From the NCBI GenBank assembly GCA_037441565.1, contig JBBIRW010000006.1, positions 62,001 to 126,000 of the forward strand: 64,000 bases of DNA. Reading direction: 5' to 3'. The notes under the pieces were generated by a model, which was not told the DNA's origin, did not search any database, and saw nothing but the letters and a program-made list of their open reading frames with translations. Both the position numbers and the translations under genes were made by a program. This document shows positions 46,575-55,344 of this stretch, one piece after another. The first letter of the stretch is position 1. Each line of letters starts with the position of its first letter. This DNA is from JBBIRW01 sp037441565. GTDB lineage: Bacteria > Desulfobacterota > JBBIRW01.

Positions 46575-48365
46575 ATGGAGGATTATTTTCAACGGATCCT
46601 TGAATACTCAATCAGTATTTTTGATGCCGACGGCGGTGTGCTAAGGGATGTTAAAAAGGAATATGGATGGATGGATGTCTTAGTCCACAAAGGGCTTGAC
46701 AGTGATGTGATGCCTTCAAAAATAGGGATTGGTGAAGGGATCGCAGGGAGAGTAGCAAGGGATGGATATCCTGTAAGGCTTTCCGGAAAAGCAGTGGAAG
46801 GCTTGCAGGAGGAGAGCAGGTATCAGCACCTTCTCATATTTCCTGTGCCACATGATGGAGATATCCGCTTTGTTATAACACTTTTTAGAAAGGGTAATAA
46901 AGGGTTTGATGAAAATGCCCTTCTTCTTGCATCATCAATCTCCGGAATATTTTCAATGCTGATTGAGGCCATGGAGAAGATCGGGGTCTTAAAGGATGAA
47001 ATTACAATGGGAAAGGTGCTTAATGGAATATATACTTCATTTATTTCTCAAAGAAGAATAGATGAAAGGATCAAAGCTGTTGTTATTCAAGTCTCCTCAC
47101 TATTTAATGATTCATATACGGAGTTTTATATCTTCGAAAATGATGAGCCAGTTTTGATTGCAAGCAGTACAAGCTCCCCTCGGAGGGAGGAGGGGATACA
47201 TGGATTTGTCAGAAATATATTTCGTGAAAAGAGGGAGATGTTCCTGAAGGATGAGGTCACAGACAGGGGGATTCTTTTTAAAAAATTCGGTATCCTCGGA
47301 AAAGATGGATTCATTGTTATTTATGGAAAGACAGTTGATATTGAGGCCAGGATACGATATCTGCAGGTGATTCCCGAGATTATAAACAAACTTTCATCTG
47401 AAGAGGAGGAGAAAGCAGGGAAATTTGCGATAGAATCTGAATATATAATAAAAGAGGGTCTCGGGATGCTTTCCCTGAGAGAACCGGAAGCAATATGGAA
47501 GAAATTTGGCGCCCTATCAATGGAACTCTGTAGCTCCGGCATAACAATTATAAGGGTTTTTAATGAGGAGAAGAATACATTTGATCTCCTTCAAATAAAT
47601 GGAATCTTTGATGATGATTTGAGCAAAAGGGTCATCGAAATAGAGGAAAGGTATTTTAGAAGTGCGATTGATAGAGGTATGCCTGTTTTTATGAAGGAAC
47701 TCCCTGATGATAAGGAGATCTCTGTTAAGTCTATAATGGTATTCCCTATAAAAGTAAAGGATCGTATTTTTGGAGCACTATCAGCTATAAACCGTATTTC
47801 CTTGGATAGTATAATTCCGAAGTCCTTTTCAGAGGATGATTTTAAGCGAATATGCATCCTTTCAGAATATGTCTCGAAGGCATTTGAGGTATCAATGGAG
47901 ATAAAGAGGCTTAAGGAATTTGTGATGATAGATGAGAGGACAGGTCTTCCAAACAGGAGATTTTTCGAGGCAAGGGCAATTGAGGAGATTAACAGATGTG
48001 TGAGGTTTTTCAGAAGGATTACCATGATACTGGTGGATGTGGAAATTGATGAAAGGGATAAAAGATTATATGAGATTGTGAAGATCATGGGTCAGGATTT
48101 GCGTAAATCTATAAGGAGTTATGATGTAATTTCAAGCATGGATGAGGGGAAGATAGCATTTCTCATACTGGAACCACTTGATGGTGAAATGGTTATAATT
48201 GAGAGACTGCGTGATATGATGAGAAAGAAAGGGTGGGAGTATCTGGGGAAGGAGAAGCGGTTTCTTATTAGGATGGGATGGGCATCCTTTCCAAGAGATG
48301 GAAGTTCATTGGAGCATCTCATAAATAGTGCATGCGTGAGAATCCAGGAATTCAGCATCAACTGA
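46575..48365 (+). CDS. GAF-domain protein with degenerate GGDEF
   Basis: 596 residues. One N-terminal GAF-like domain (about 10-140, IGIGEGIAGRVARDG), further GAF-like region(s) up to about 430, and a C-terminal diguanylate-cyclase fold beginning DERTGLPNRRFFEARA. The GGDEF active-site loop is replaced by SSMDEGKIAF, so cyclase activity is unlikely and it may bind nucleotide or protein instead. It ends the operon containing the MglA-like GTPase. Input signal unknown. Confidence 0.82.
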   Translation: MEDYFQRILEYSISIFDADGGVLRDVKKEYGWMDVLVHKGLDSDVMPSKIGIGEGIAGRVARDGYPVRLSGKAVEGLQEESRYQHLLIFPVPHDGDIRFVITLFRKGNKGFDENALLLASSISGIFSMLIEAMEKIGVLKDEITMGKVLNGIYTSFISQRRIDERIKAVVIQVSSLFNDSYTEFYIFENDEPVLIASSTSSPRREEGIHGFVRNIFREKREMFLKDEVTDRGILFKKFGILGKDGFIVIYGKTVDIEARIRYLQVIPEIINKLSSEEEEKAGKFAIESEYIIKEGLGMLSLREPEAIWKKFGALSMELCSSGITIIRVFNEEKNTFDLLQINGIFDDDLSKRVIEIEERYFRSAIDRGMPVFMKELPDDKEISVKSIMVFPIKVKDRIFGALSAINRISLDSIIPKSFSEDDFKRICILSEYVSKAFEVSMEIKRLKEFVMIDERTGLPNRRFFEARAIEEINRCVRFFRRITMILVDVEIDERDKRLYEIVKIMGQDLRKSIRSYDVISSMDEGKIAFLILEPLDGEMVIIERLRDMMRKKGWEYLGKEKRFLIRMGWASFPRDGSSLEHLINSACVRIQEFSIN

Positions 48366-48398
48366 TTGGATGAGTAAAATCATATATTTGAAAATATA

Positions 48399-48426
48399 TT
48401 GAAAATTTATTATATAGGCATATAAT
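48399..48426 (+). promoter_or_regulatory. Promoter for the small lipoprotein gene
   Basis: TTGAAA (48399-48404), 16-base spacer, perfect TATAAT (48421-48426), 34 bases before the start codon. A close match to a sigma-70-type promoter, in a gap with nothing else. Confidence 0.55.
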
Positions 48427-48460
48427 GCATAATTAGTTTTAAAGAAAGGAGGTGATGGGG

Positions 48461-48661
48461 ATGAAAAGGTTGTTGGCTCTAATTCTGACATTCATACTTG
48501 CAGTTTCTGTGGTGACAGTTGGGTGTGCAAAGAAGGAAGAGCCAAAGAAGCCAGAGGTAACAGCACCAGCACAGCCACCTGCGCAGCAACCTGCACCTCC
48601 AGCCGAGCAGAAGCCTGCTGAAGCGCCAAAGGCCCCTGAAAGACCAGCTGAAAAGAAATAA
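48461..48661 (+). CDS. Small proline-rich lipoprotein
   Basis: 66 residues: signal peptide MKRLLALILTFILAVSVV then lipobox TVGC, followed by a Lys/Glu/Pro/Ala-rich tail. AAAGGAGGTGAT at 48445-48456 is a perfect ribosome site and selects the ATG at 48461 over the in-frame GTG/ATG inside it. The strong promoter and ribosome site suggest high expression. The tail resembles that of the secreted protein at 18.3-18.8 kb. Possibly an abundant envelope lipoprotein; no known function. Confidence 0.75.
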   Translation: MKRLLALILTFILAVSVVTVGCAKKEEPKKPEVTAPAQPPAQQPAPPAEQKPAEAPKAPERPAEKK

Positions 48662-48683
48662 AAAGGTAAAGATAGAGGGGCAA

Positions 48684-49886
48684 TCATCTATCCATTAAGA
48701 GGGGGAGCATATCTTTCTCCCCCTTATCCATTTTTATCCACTCAATGAGGATTGATGCGATTTCCATCCGTGTAATCTCTTGAGGGGGGAATATACCCTG
48801 CTTGAGCATATCCCTCAATCTTGTTCCACTGAGCATAATATGATCCTCATCCGTATGGGGGCAGGTTTTGGGCGATGCCATATTTCCACAGACCTTGCAA
48901 AAGAAGGTATTGTCAAAAAAGAGTGGAGTGATGCCAAGTTCCTCAGGGGAGAATTCCGAAAATATATGCTGTGCATCAAAGGGGCCATAGTAGTTACCAA
49001 CACCTGCATGGTCCCTCCCCACTATAAAGTGGGTGCATCCGTAGTTTTTCCTTACAATGGCATGGAATATGGCTTCCCTCGGCCCTGCATATCTCATATA
49101 GGCAGGATTCACAGCAAGAATGACCCTTTCGGTGGGGAAATAGTTTTTTATGAGGATCTCGTAGCATTTCATCCTTATTTCAGCAGGGATATCGTCCTTT
49201 TTTGTTTCCCCTATTATGGGATGAATGAAAAGCCCATCCACAATTTCAAGGGCGCATTTCTGAATATATTCATGAGCCCTGTGGATGGGGTTTCTCGTTT
49301 GAAACCCCACAATGGTCTTCCAACCCTTTTCTGAGAAGATCCTTCTTGTCTCTCCCGGATCAAGCCAGTATTCCTGAAATGCCATCCATTTACCCCTATT
49401 TACGAGTGTTATTTTTCCGCCGAGATAAACATCCGGCGATTTTTTTAGGCGGTAGACCCCTGGATGCCTGTCATCGGTTGTTCCATATACCAGTATTGCC
49501 TCCTTCTCCTTATCAAAAGTAAATCTCTCCTCAAGTTCAAGAACAGCTACAAGCTCCTTTTCTTCACTATAAAGGGGCACAATACTTCCTTCCCTCAGCT
49601 GATCAGCGATTTGCCTGTTGCACGGAAGGGTAATGGGTATGGTCCATGGAAGTCCATCAGGGAGGCGCTTTTCATAGAGAACTGACATATATTGCTTTGA
49701 ATTCATAAATCCTTCAAGAGGGCTTAAGGCACCATTTGCTATCATTTCGAGATCACTCATGGTTCTGTTGTCAACAGTCAGACCTTTTGTATCTTTCACG
49801 CTTTCTAAGATTTTATCAACATCCGATGGTTTCGCCTTTCTACTGATAAGTCTTCCCCCATGGGGTTGTATCGATCGGTTCATCAT
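48684..49886 (-). CDS. sat: ATP sulfurylase
   Basis: Activates sulfate to APS. 400 residues, full length for the homo-oligomeric bacterial/archaeal type: QTRNPIHRAHE at 196-206, GRDHAGVG at 290-297, and a zinc-type CxxC...CxH set at 330-344. No fused APS kinase. Last gene of the minus-strand sulfur operon; its start overlaps the end of aprB by 4 bases, so it is translationally coupled to the APS reductase. Confidence 0.95.
   Translation of the reverse strand: MMNRSIQPHGGRLISRKAKPSDVDKILESVKDTKGLTVDNRTMSDLEMIANGALSPLEGFMNSKQYMSVLYEKRLPDGLPWTIPITLPCNRQIADQLREGSIVPLYSEEKELVAVLELEERFTFDKEKEAILVYGTTDDRHPGVYRLKKSPDVYLGGKITLVNRGKWMAFQEYWLDPGETRRIFSEKGWKTIVGFQTRNPIHRAHEYIQKCALEIVDGLFIHPIIGETKKDDIPAEIRMKCYEILIKNYFPTERVILAVNPAYMRYAGPREAIFHAIVRKNYGCTHFIVGRDHAGVGNYYGPFDAQHIFSEFSPEELGITPLFFDNTFFCKVCGNMASPKTCPHTDEDHIMLSGTRLRDMLKQGIFPPQEITRMEIASILIEWIKMDKGEKDMLPLLMDR
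48701..48723. terminator. Candidate convergent terminator
   Basis: GGGGGAG / CTCCCCC hairpin (48701-48707 and 48717-48723, 9-base loop) lies at the end of the sat coding region, downstream of the lipoprotein on the + strand. No long T-run on either side, so efficiency is uncertain. Confidence 0.4.
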
Positions 49887-50203
49887 CCTACTTCCACCTC
49901 CTCCAGAATTTTTATGATGAATTCTTCGACAATTCCGCTGCTATCTTTCAGCGACCATTTTATGTAGTTTCCCTGTATAGATGGAATCAGCGTTGCTCCC
50001 CTGTCGGCAAGCTGAAAGGACAGGACTGATATGATTGCACCTGATGGACATTCCTTCACGCAGGACATACAATCCCAGCAGTCCCTCTCGGATCTGAGGT
50101 ACGACTTGTTTCTTTTTTCATCAAAGGCCATAAGATCGCCGGGGCATATCTCAACACATGATTTGCACCCCTTGCACTTCTCTTCTATCACCCTGACTGC
50201 CAT
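49883..50203 (-). CDS. aprB: APS reductase beta subunit, short form
   Basis: 106-residue two-cluster ferredoxin: C10, C13, C16, C20 and C42, C45, C48, C52 in the CKGCKSCVEIC and CWDCMSCVKEC motifs. Dissimilatory AprB has about 150 residues with a C-terminal tail that wraps AprA; here that tail is much shorter. It lies between aprA and sat, so it transfers electrons to AprA. The short form resembles the version described in assimilatory or fermentative contexts more than in classical sulfate reducers. Confidence 0.85.
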   Translation of the reverse strand: MAVRVIEEKCKGCKSCVEICPGDLMAFDEKRNKSYLRSERDCWDCMSCVKECPSGAIISVLSFQLADRGATLIPSIQGNYIKWSLKDSSGIVEEFIIKILEEVEVG

Positions 50204-50216
50204 CGTGAGTTCCTCC

Positions 50217-51941
50217 TTATTTTGGTAGATATCTGTCTCCAGGAACTATCTGTTCATATTTTCTTTCGATAATCTTGATTTCACCTGATTCTCTGTCCCT
50301 GACACTGTTTACAAACTTGAGCCAGTTGAAATCATCCCTTTCTGGATAATCAAGTCTTGTTTGAAATCCTGGCCATCTTGTTTCTTTTCTGTAAAGAAGG
50401 TGTTCAACAAGTACTTCAGCAACATCGATCCTATCTATAACTTCATGGGCATGCATCAACTCGTGGTAATCCCTTGCAACAAGGAAATAAATCTGTCCTC
50501 TCATTCTTCTTAAATGTTTCCTTGCATAGAGAAGGCGTTCTTCATTAAGTTCATAAAATACATGGACACCTCCGGCATATTCATCCATGATCTTCTGAAG
50601 TCTCTCTTCCATTTGCTCGGGAAAAACACCATCTCTTAGTTTTTCATACCTGTGAATGGGTGCAAAAACCCTTTGTTCTTCCTGTGATATCTGTTCTTCA
50701 TCAATGATTCCGAAGGATGAGGAGTATGCATATTTACCTGCTGACCTTGCTGCAATGATACCCTCTGCCCAGCATCCACTTATGAACTTATAGGGAGCAC
50801 CACCTGCAACATCACCTGCAGCCCAGAGACCTTCGAGCGTTGTTTCTCTCTGTGTTGTTATCCAGTATCCTGACTGGCAGTGACCCCCAACTATGTATGG
50901 TTCTGTGCCGCATATTTCAACGGGTTCTTCAGAGGGATCAAATCGATTTGAAGCCCAGTAAAGCACAAGATCGGGATACATATTGAGATAAGATGCCTTC
51001 AGATCACGAACCTTTTCAGTAGGTATACCCCTTGTATCCATGAAGCACGGTCCTCTGCCCTCCTTTATTTCCTGAACAGGACCATATACCCTTATACATG
51101 TTGGAGCACCATCTCCTCCGAGATGGGCGTACTTTTTTGCCATGAATCTTTCTCCCTTTGCATTCACCTGTGGTGCGCCGAAGCCAAGTGCAAGTGTTCC
51201 TGTTGGGGCAATGAGATCCTTGACCCTTAAGGCAATGAAACGCATTTCGAAGGATGTCATTTCCGCACCGGCTCTTATACCCATTGCATAACCTGACCCC
51301 GTGTTAAAAGGGCTATACCACATTTTGTGATGGCATGTTCCATCATTATTCGGTCTGTATATTCCAGCAGCACCACCTGTTGCAATTATTGTTGCCTTTG
51401 ATCTTATCACATAGAATTTTCCATCCCTCACACCAAAACCCATAACACCAATTACCCTGTTTCCGTGGAGAATAAAGTTTGTTACATTTATTCTATTAAG
51501 CACTGTTGTGCCTGATCTTATTGCTGCACGCGCTATTATCGGTTTAATATGCTCTCCCTCTATCTCAACATTCCATCTCCCCCTCCTCATGTATCTCCCA
51601 TTCTTATCCTTTTTGATGGGGAGGCCCCATTTTTCGACTCTGTGAACAGCGTTGTTTATTTCCTCTGCCATTGAAAGGATAAGATCTTCCCTCACAAGCC
51701 CCATCGCGTCGAATCGAACATATTTCAGGAAGCTTTCAGGTGTTTCTCCAGGATGGAGATAAACATTTATTGCATTCATCCCGGCTGCAAGGCATCCGCT
51801 TCTCTTTATATGAGCCTTCTCAATTATCATGACCCTGAGATCGGGATATCTCGTTTTAGCCTCAACAGCTGCCATACAACCTGCAGTTCCACCTCCGATT
51901 ATTAAAATATCTGTTTCGAGGTATTCTCTTCTTAATTTCAT
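50217..51941 (-). CDS. aprA: APS reductase alpha subunit, short form
   Basis: Flavoprotein reducing APS to sulfite and AMP. 574 residues versus about 660 in classical dissimilatory AprA. FAD-binding GGGTAGC at 16-22, SGCLAAGMNAIN, the substrate-site ATGGAAGIYRP and CHHKMWYSPFNTGSGYAMGIRAGAE are present, as is GGHCQSGYWI. Start behind GGAGGGTTAG. Being next to aprB and sat with sulfate transporter genes fixes the role; direction (reduction vs oxidation) cannot be read from sequence. Confidence 0.88.
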   Translation of the reverse strand: MKLRREYLETDILIIGGGTAGCMAAVEAKTRYPDLRVMIIEKAHIKRSGCLAAGMNAINVYLHPGETPESFLKYVRFDAMGLVREDLILSMAEEINNAVHRVEKWGLPIKKDKNGRYMRRGRWNVEIEGEHIKPIIARAAIRSGTTVLNRINVTNFILHGNRVIGVMGFGVRDGKFYVIRSKATIIATGGAAGIYRPNNDGTCHHKMWYSPFNTGSGYAMGIRAGAEMTSFEMRFIALRVKDLIAPTGTLALGFGAPQVNAKGERFMAKKYAHLGGDGAPTCIRVYGPVQEIKEGRGPCFMDTRGIPTEKVRDLKASYLNMYPDLVLYWASNRFDPSEEPVEICGTEPYIVGGHCQSGYWITTQRETTLEGLWAAGDVAGGAPYKFISGCWAEGIIAARSAGKYAYSSSFGIIDEEQISQEEQRVFAPIHRYEKLRDGVFPEQMEERLQKIMDEYAGGVHVFYELNEERLLYARKHLRRMRGQIYFLVARDYHELMHAHEVIDRIDVAEVLVEHLLYRKETRWPGFQTRLDYPERDDFNWLKFVNSVRDRESGEIKIIERKYEQIVPGDRYLPK

Positions 51942-51955
51942 CTAACCCTCCGTGA

Positions 51956-52420
51956 TTAGTCTTCTATAATCTGAATGGGACATGGCCTTAAATTAATGAG
52001 ATCATCAACAACGGATTTGTGGATAATTCTCGAAAGTAAAGAACCCCTCTTTTTTGTGAGGATACAGAGATCAATGCTATATTTTTTTATAAATCTGATC
52101 GATTCAGAAACAAATTCTCCCTTTTCAAGATATATTTCACAGGGTATTGAAAATCTCGTTGCCTTCTCTTTTATCTCCTGAAGCCTCCTGTATGCAGACT
52201 GTCTGTAGTCTTTCATGATAGCCTGTGTTAACTGCTCACTTGGTTTGCCACCGAGAAATCCTATGTCGGTTAATTTTTGAAGGATTGATTCCGGTATCTT
52301 GCTGTCAAGTATAAATAGAACAAAAAGTGATGCACATTCTTTCCTGGCTAAATCCATAGCGAAATCTTCTGCCTTCGGAGAATCTGATGCAGTTGAAAGA
52401 ATTAGCATTATCCTTTTCAT
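51956..52420 (-). CDS. UspA-family protein
   Basis: 154 residues of universal-stress-protein fold: N-terminal ILSTASDSPKAEDFAMDLA and a C-terminal segment (LLSRIIHKSVVDDLINLRPCP) at the usual nucleotide-binding position, though the classical GxxGxxxxxxxxS pattern is not clear. It is located between the transporter and aprA, and may modulate either. Function not fixed. Confidence 0.75.
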   Translation of the reverse strand: MKRIMLILSTASDSPKAEDFAMDLARKECASLFVLFILDSKIPESILQKLTDIGFLGGKPSEQLTQAIMKDYRQSAYRRLQEIKEKATRFSIPCEIYLEKGEFVSESIRFIKKYSIDLCILTKKRGSLLSRIIHKSVVDDLINLRPCPIQIIED

Positions 52421-52422
52421 AT

Positions 52423-53853
52423 TTAATTAACCTGTAGACCCAGTAAAGGCCAGTAAATTTTTGCTGCGAGGTAAATTATTGCAAGTGCCATTATATTCAT
52501 CAGAAAGCCCAACCTTGCCATATCGGAGATCCTTAGTAATCCCGATGAATAAACAATTGCATTTGCTGGCGTTCCAACGGGAAGCATAAAAGCGAGCCCT
52601 GCTGAGAGCGTTATTAAAAGCGTAGCAATTCTTACATCAAAACCAAAAAAGGTGAAAAGGTTTATTCCAATGGGCAAAAGAACAGCGACAACGGATGCAT
52701 TACTCATTGCTTCTGTGAGAAGCATGGAAGTAGCGATGAGAAATATTAAGATGGTATGAGGCGATGAAATCCAGTGTTTTACACTATTTTGAGTTAACCA
52801 TGAAGCTGCACCGGTGGTTTCGAGTGCCTTTCCGAGACAGATTGCTCCACCGTACATTAAAATTACACCCCAGTTGACATACTCCTCAAGATCTTTCCAT
52901 CTGATCAATTTAAATATAAAAAGTGATATAGATGCGATAAACGAAATATTTGCAAGACCAATTTCATGTCCATATGTTGACCATGCAATTACAGTCAGGA
53001 GAAGGATGAGCAAAATAAATTTTTCATCCATGCCCATCCTTCCAATCTGTTTGATTTTTTCTTCAATGACTCTCTTCATATCATTTATGCTAACACCTTC
53101 ATAATTTGCGGATTTAAATATTAATACAAGAGCTATAATGCTTAAAGAAGCAACAGCTGGAAATGAGTAAGTTATCCATTCAAAAAATCCTATTTTTACT
53201 CCGCTCATCTCATAAAGTATTCCGATGGCAAGTGGTGTTCTCGCTCCCCCGAGAAATGTTGCAATGCCACCAATAATGCAACCCCATGATAAGGAGAGCA
53301 TCAGATTTCTTGAATATTTTCTATTCATTAATGTTGGGTTGCAGGATTTTGCTAATTCCATTACAGTTGGAAACATGAAAGCTGCAACTGCATGCTCCGT
53401 GATAAAAAATGACATGATAGCGGAGATTATGAAAATGCTTATAAGTAATCTTCTTGGTGATGTGGCAAATCTGTTTAGAACAAGAAGTGAAATCCTTGTG
53501 CTTATTCCTGATTTCATAACAGAAGCTCCAAGTATAAATGCGCCGAGTATAAAAAAGACTGCCTCATTGCCAAATAGCGAATACGCCTTTTTCGTATCCA
53601 TTATCCCGAGGAGGGGGATAAGTGTTATAGCAAGAAGACCTGTTACTGCAGGCGGTAACAATGTAAAGACCCAGAGCGGAACGCATAATGCAAAAACGGC
53701 AAGAACCTTTTTCCCTTCAGGAGTTAAGCCGGTTGGCTGAGGAAGCTGAAGTATGTAGAGAAAAATCGCCGCTATAACTGCGAAAGCTAAATACCGTGAA
53801 AACCTGCTGAGTATAACAATAAGTATGGGCCTTTTATCAATTACATATTCCAT
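52423..53853 (-). CDS. DASS/SLC13 family anion transporter, probable sulfate permease
   Basis: 476 residues, about 12 hydrophobic segments. The SLC13 signature GTPANAIVYSSG lies near the C-terminus and its partner GGARTPLAIGI in the first half. Members move dicarboxylates, sulfate or phosphate with sodium. Location beside sat-aprBA makes sulfate (or sulfite) the likely substrate. Starts 7 bases before the stop of the next upstream gene. Confidence 0.87.
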   Translation of the reverse strand: MEYVIDKRPILIVILSRFSRYLAFAVIAAIFLYILQLPQPTGLTPEGKKVLAVFALCVPLWVFTLLPPAVTGLLAITLIPLLGIMDTKKAYSLFGNEAVFFILGAFILGASVMKSGISTRISLLVLNRFATSPRRLLISIFIISAIMSFFITEHAVAAFMFPTVMELAKSCNPTLMNRKYSRNLMLSLSWGCIIGGIATFLGGARTPLAIGILYEMSGVKIGFFEWITYSFPAVASLSIIALVLIFKSANYEGVSINDMKRVIEEKIKQIGRMGMDEKFILLILLLTVIAWSTYGHEIGLANISFIASISLFIFKLIRWKDLEEYVNWGVILMYGGAICLGKALETTGAASWLTQNSVKHWISSPHTILIFLIATSMLLTEAMSNASVVAVLLPIGINLFTFFGFDVRIATLLITLSAGLAFMLPVGTPANAIVYSSGLLRISDMARLGFLMNIMALAIIYLAAKIYWPLLGLQVN

Positions 53854-53860
53854 AGTGAAA

Positions 53861-55081
53861 TTAATCCTCGGAGATTTTCTTCACCCTCAAAAATCTTCTA
53901 AGATTTGAAATACTTTTCTGGATTTTTATTCCAAAAGAGGATTTCGAAAGATTATTTATTATATCAAAGAGGGCTGCGCTTTCTCCTGAAAAGAATCTTC
54001 CCTCTATAGGTGTTGCAATGATACTTACTTCTTTTATCCAGTTCATATTTAGTTTATTTTTCCTAACCCTTTTATAAAGATGGATGTATACCGGGATGAG
54101 ATCTTCTGGCTTGATCTCCTTGAATGGAGTGATAAAACTATCAAAATAATTAAAGATGGGAAGGATAGGTATTATACCCCTTTTTGTAAGATAGTCTATC
54201 GCCTGAATGGTTGATTCAACAGATTCGAGACCGACAAAGATATTTGTTGAGACTGCGCCGGAAGGAAAAGCAGTTGTTGCATACTCAAGGGCTTCAAGAT
54301 ACCTTTCCCTTCCTATTATTGCGGATCTGAGGGGGAGCAGAAGTGAAAAAACATCGGGATCAAAGACAAACATATTATATCTTATAGAATCCACTCCAAT
54401 AGCATAACTCCAATCTATCCACTCATTTATCTTTGGTGGAAATGCGTCAACAGAGATCATGAGGCCAAAATTTTTTCTTATAGATCTTATATATGGCTGA
54501 AGGATAAATATCCCCCTGTCTTCTGAATCAACATAACCCATTGAGAGATGAACTATCTCAATCCTTTTTTCCTTAAGACAGGTTTCTATGGTTTCCATTA
54601 TTTCATCAAGGGGCTTTATTGATCTCTTCAGTTCACCCTTTAGCATCATCTCCTCGCACTGAATGCATTCCATATGGTTAAAGGAAAGCTTGCATCTTCC
54701 CATGGGGAAGATTGTGAGAAGATTTCCATGGAAGGAGCATATTTCACCGATAAGCGTTCCCCATCGCGTTCTTTTAAAATAAAAGTCAGGGAACTGCGAG
54801 ATCTGGACCGGAATCTGGATTCCATCTTTTATGAGAAAGTATCTGTCCTCTTTTTTCTCCAGTAGATAAGGAGATGAGGATAAAAAGGTATTATAGAGCG
54901 GGGCTGCTACAGGGGTGCTGTCATTAATTATTATATCAAGGGAATTGATCAATCCATCAGCGATAGCTTCATTTCTTATTGATCCGTTTTCGATAACTGA
55001 AGGGTGAATGTGAACCCCGCTTATCAGAAGATCGAGTTTCAGATATCCTGGATTTAAACGCAGTTCCTCTAAATTTTTCAT
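53861..55081 (-). CDS. Radical-SAM-like protein of unknown function with CX8CX2C motif
   Basis: 406 residues. C130, C139 and C142 form CX8CX2C (RCKLSFNHMECIQC), not the canonical CX3CX2C; Elp3 uses a comparable CX9CX2C. Following segments (IVHLSMGYVDSEDRG, GLMISVDAFPP, VSTNIFVGLESVES) look like a radical SAM TIM-barrel. The N-terminal 120 residues are a beta-rich extension I do not recognise. It lies between tusA and the transporter in the sulfur operon, so sulfur insertion or carrier modification is possible. No function assigned. Confidence 0.7.
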   Translation of the reverse strand: MKNLEELRLNPGYLKLDLLISGVHIHPSVIENGSIRNEAIADGLINSLDIIINDSTPVAAPLYNTFLSSSPYLLEKKEDRYFLIKDGIQIPVQISQFPDFYFKRTRWGTLIGEICSFHGNLLTIFPMGRCKLSFNHMECIQCEEMMLKGELKRSIKPLDEIMETIETCLKEKRIEIVHLSMGYVDSEDRGIFILQPYIRSIRKNFGLMISVDAFPPKINEWIDWSYAIGVDSIRYNMFVFDPDVFSLLLPLRSAIIGRERYLEALEYATTAFPSGAVSTNIFVGLESVESTIQAIDYLTKRGIIPILPIFNYFDSFITPFKEIKPEDLIPVYIHLYKRVRKNKLNMNWIKEVSIIATPIEGRFFSGESAALFDIINNLSKSSFGIKIQKSISNLRRFLRVKKISED

Positions 55082-55095
55082 CCCTTACTCCACGA

Positions 55096-55344
55096 TTAAC
55101 TGCTTGATTTTCTTATAACTATCTGCCAGTCCGTTTCGTTTATCTGGCTGACATCTAAAATTTCGTGCCCTTCCATCTCCATACTCCTTGGAACATTCTG
55201 GGTTGCAGGAATATGGTCAACTATAACCTTGAGGATTGTGCCAGGTTCCATCTCCTCAAGGGCAAGTTTTGATTTAACAAAAGTATAAGGACACACTTCA
55301 CCTTTAAGATCTAATTCCCTATCCGCAACTATTTCCTTTTTCAT
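55096..55344 (-). CDS. TusA-like sulfur carrier, copy 1
   Basis: 82-residue TusA fold with the sulfur-carrying cysteine in LKGEVCPYTFVKSKLALEEM. The motif is CPYT instead of CPxP. AAAGGAGGA precedes the ATG, which lies inside the end of the LipS2-like gene. Second TusA of the operon; both share CPYT, suggesting duplication and partners distinct from canonical TusA. Transfers persulfide sulfur between proteins. Confidence 0.88.
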   Translation of the reverse strand: MKKEIVADRELDLKGEVCPYTFVKSKLALEEMEPGTILKVIVDHIPATQNVPRSMEMEGHEILDVSQINETDWQIVIRKSSS

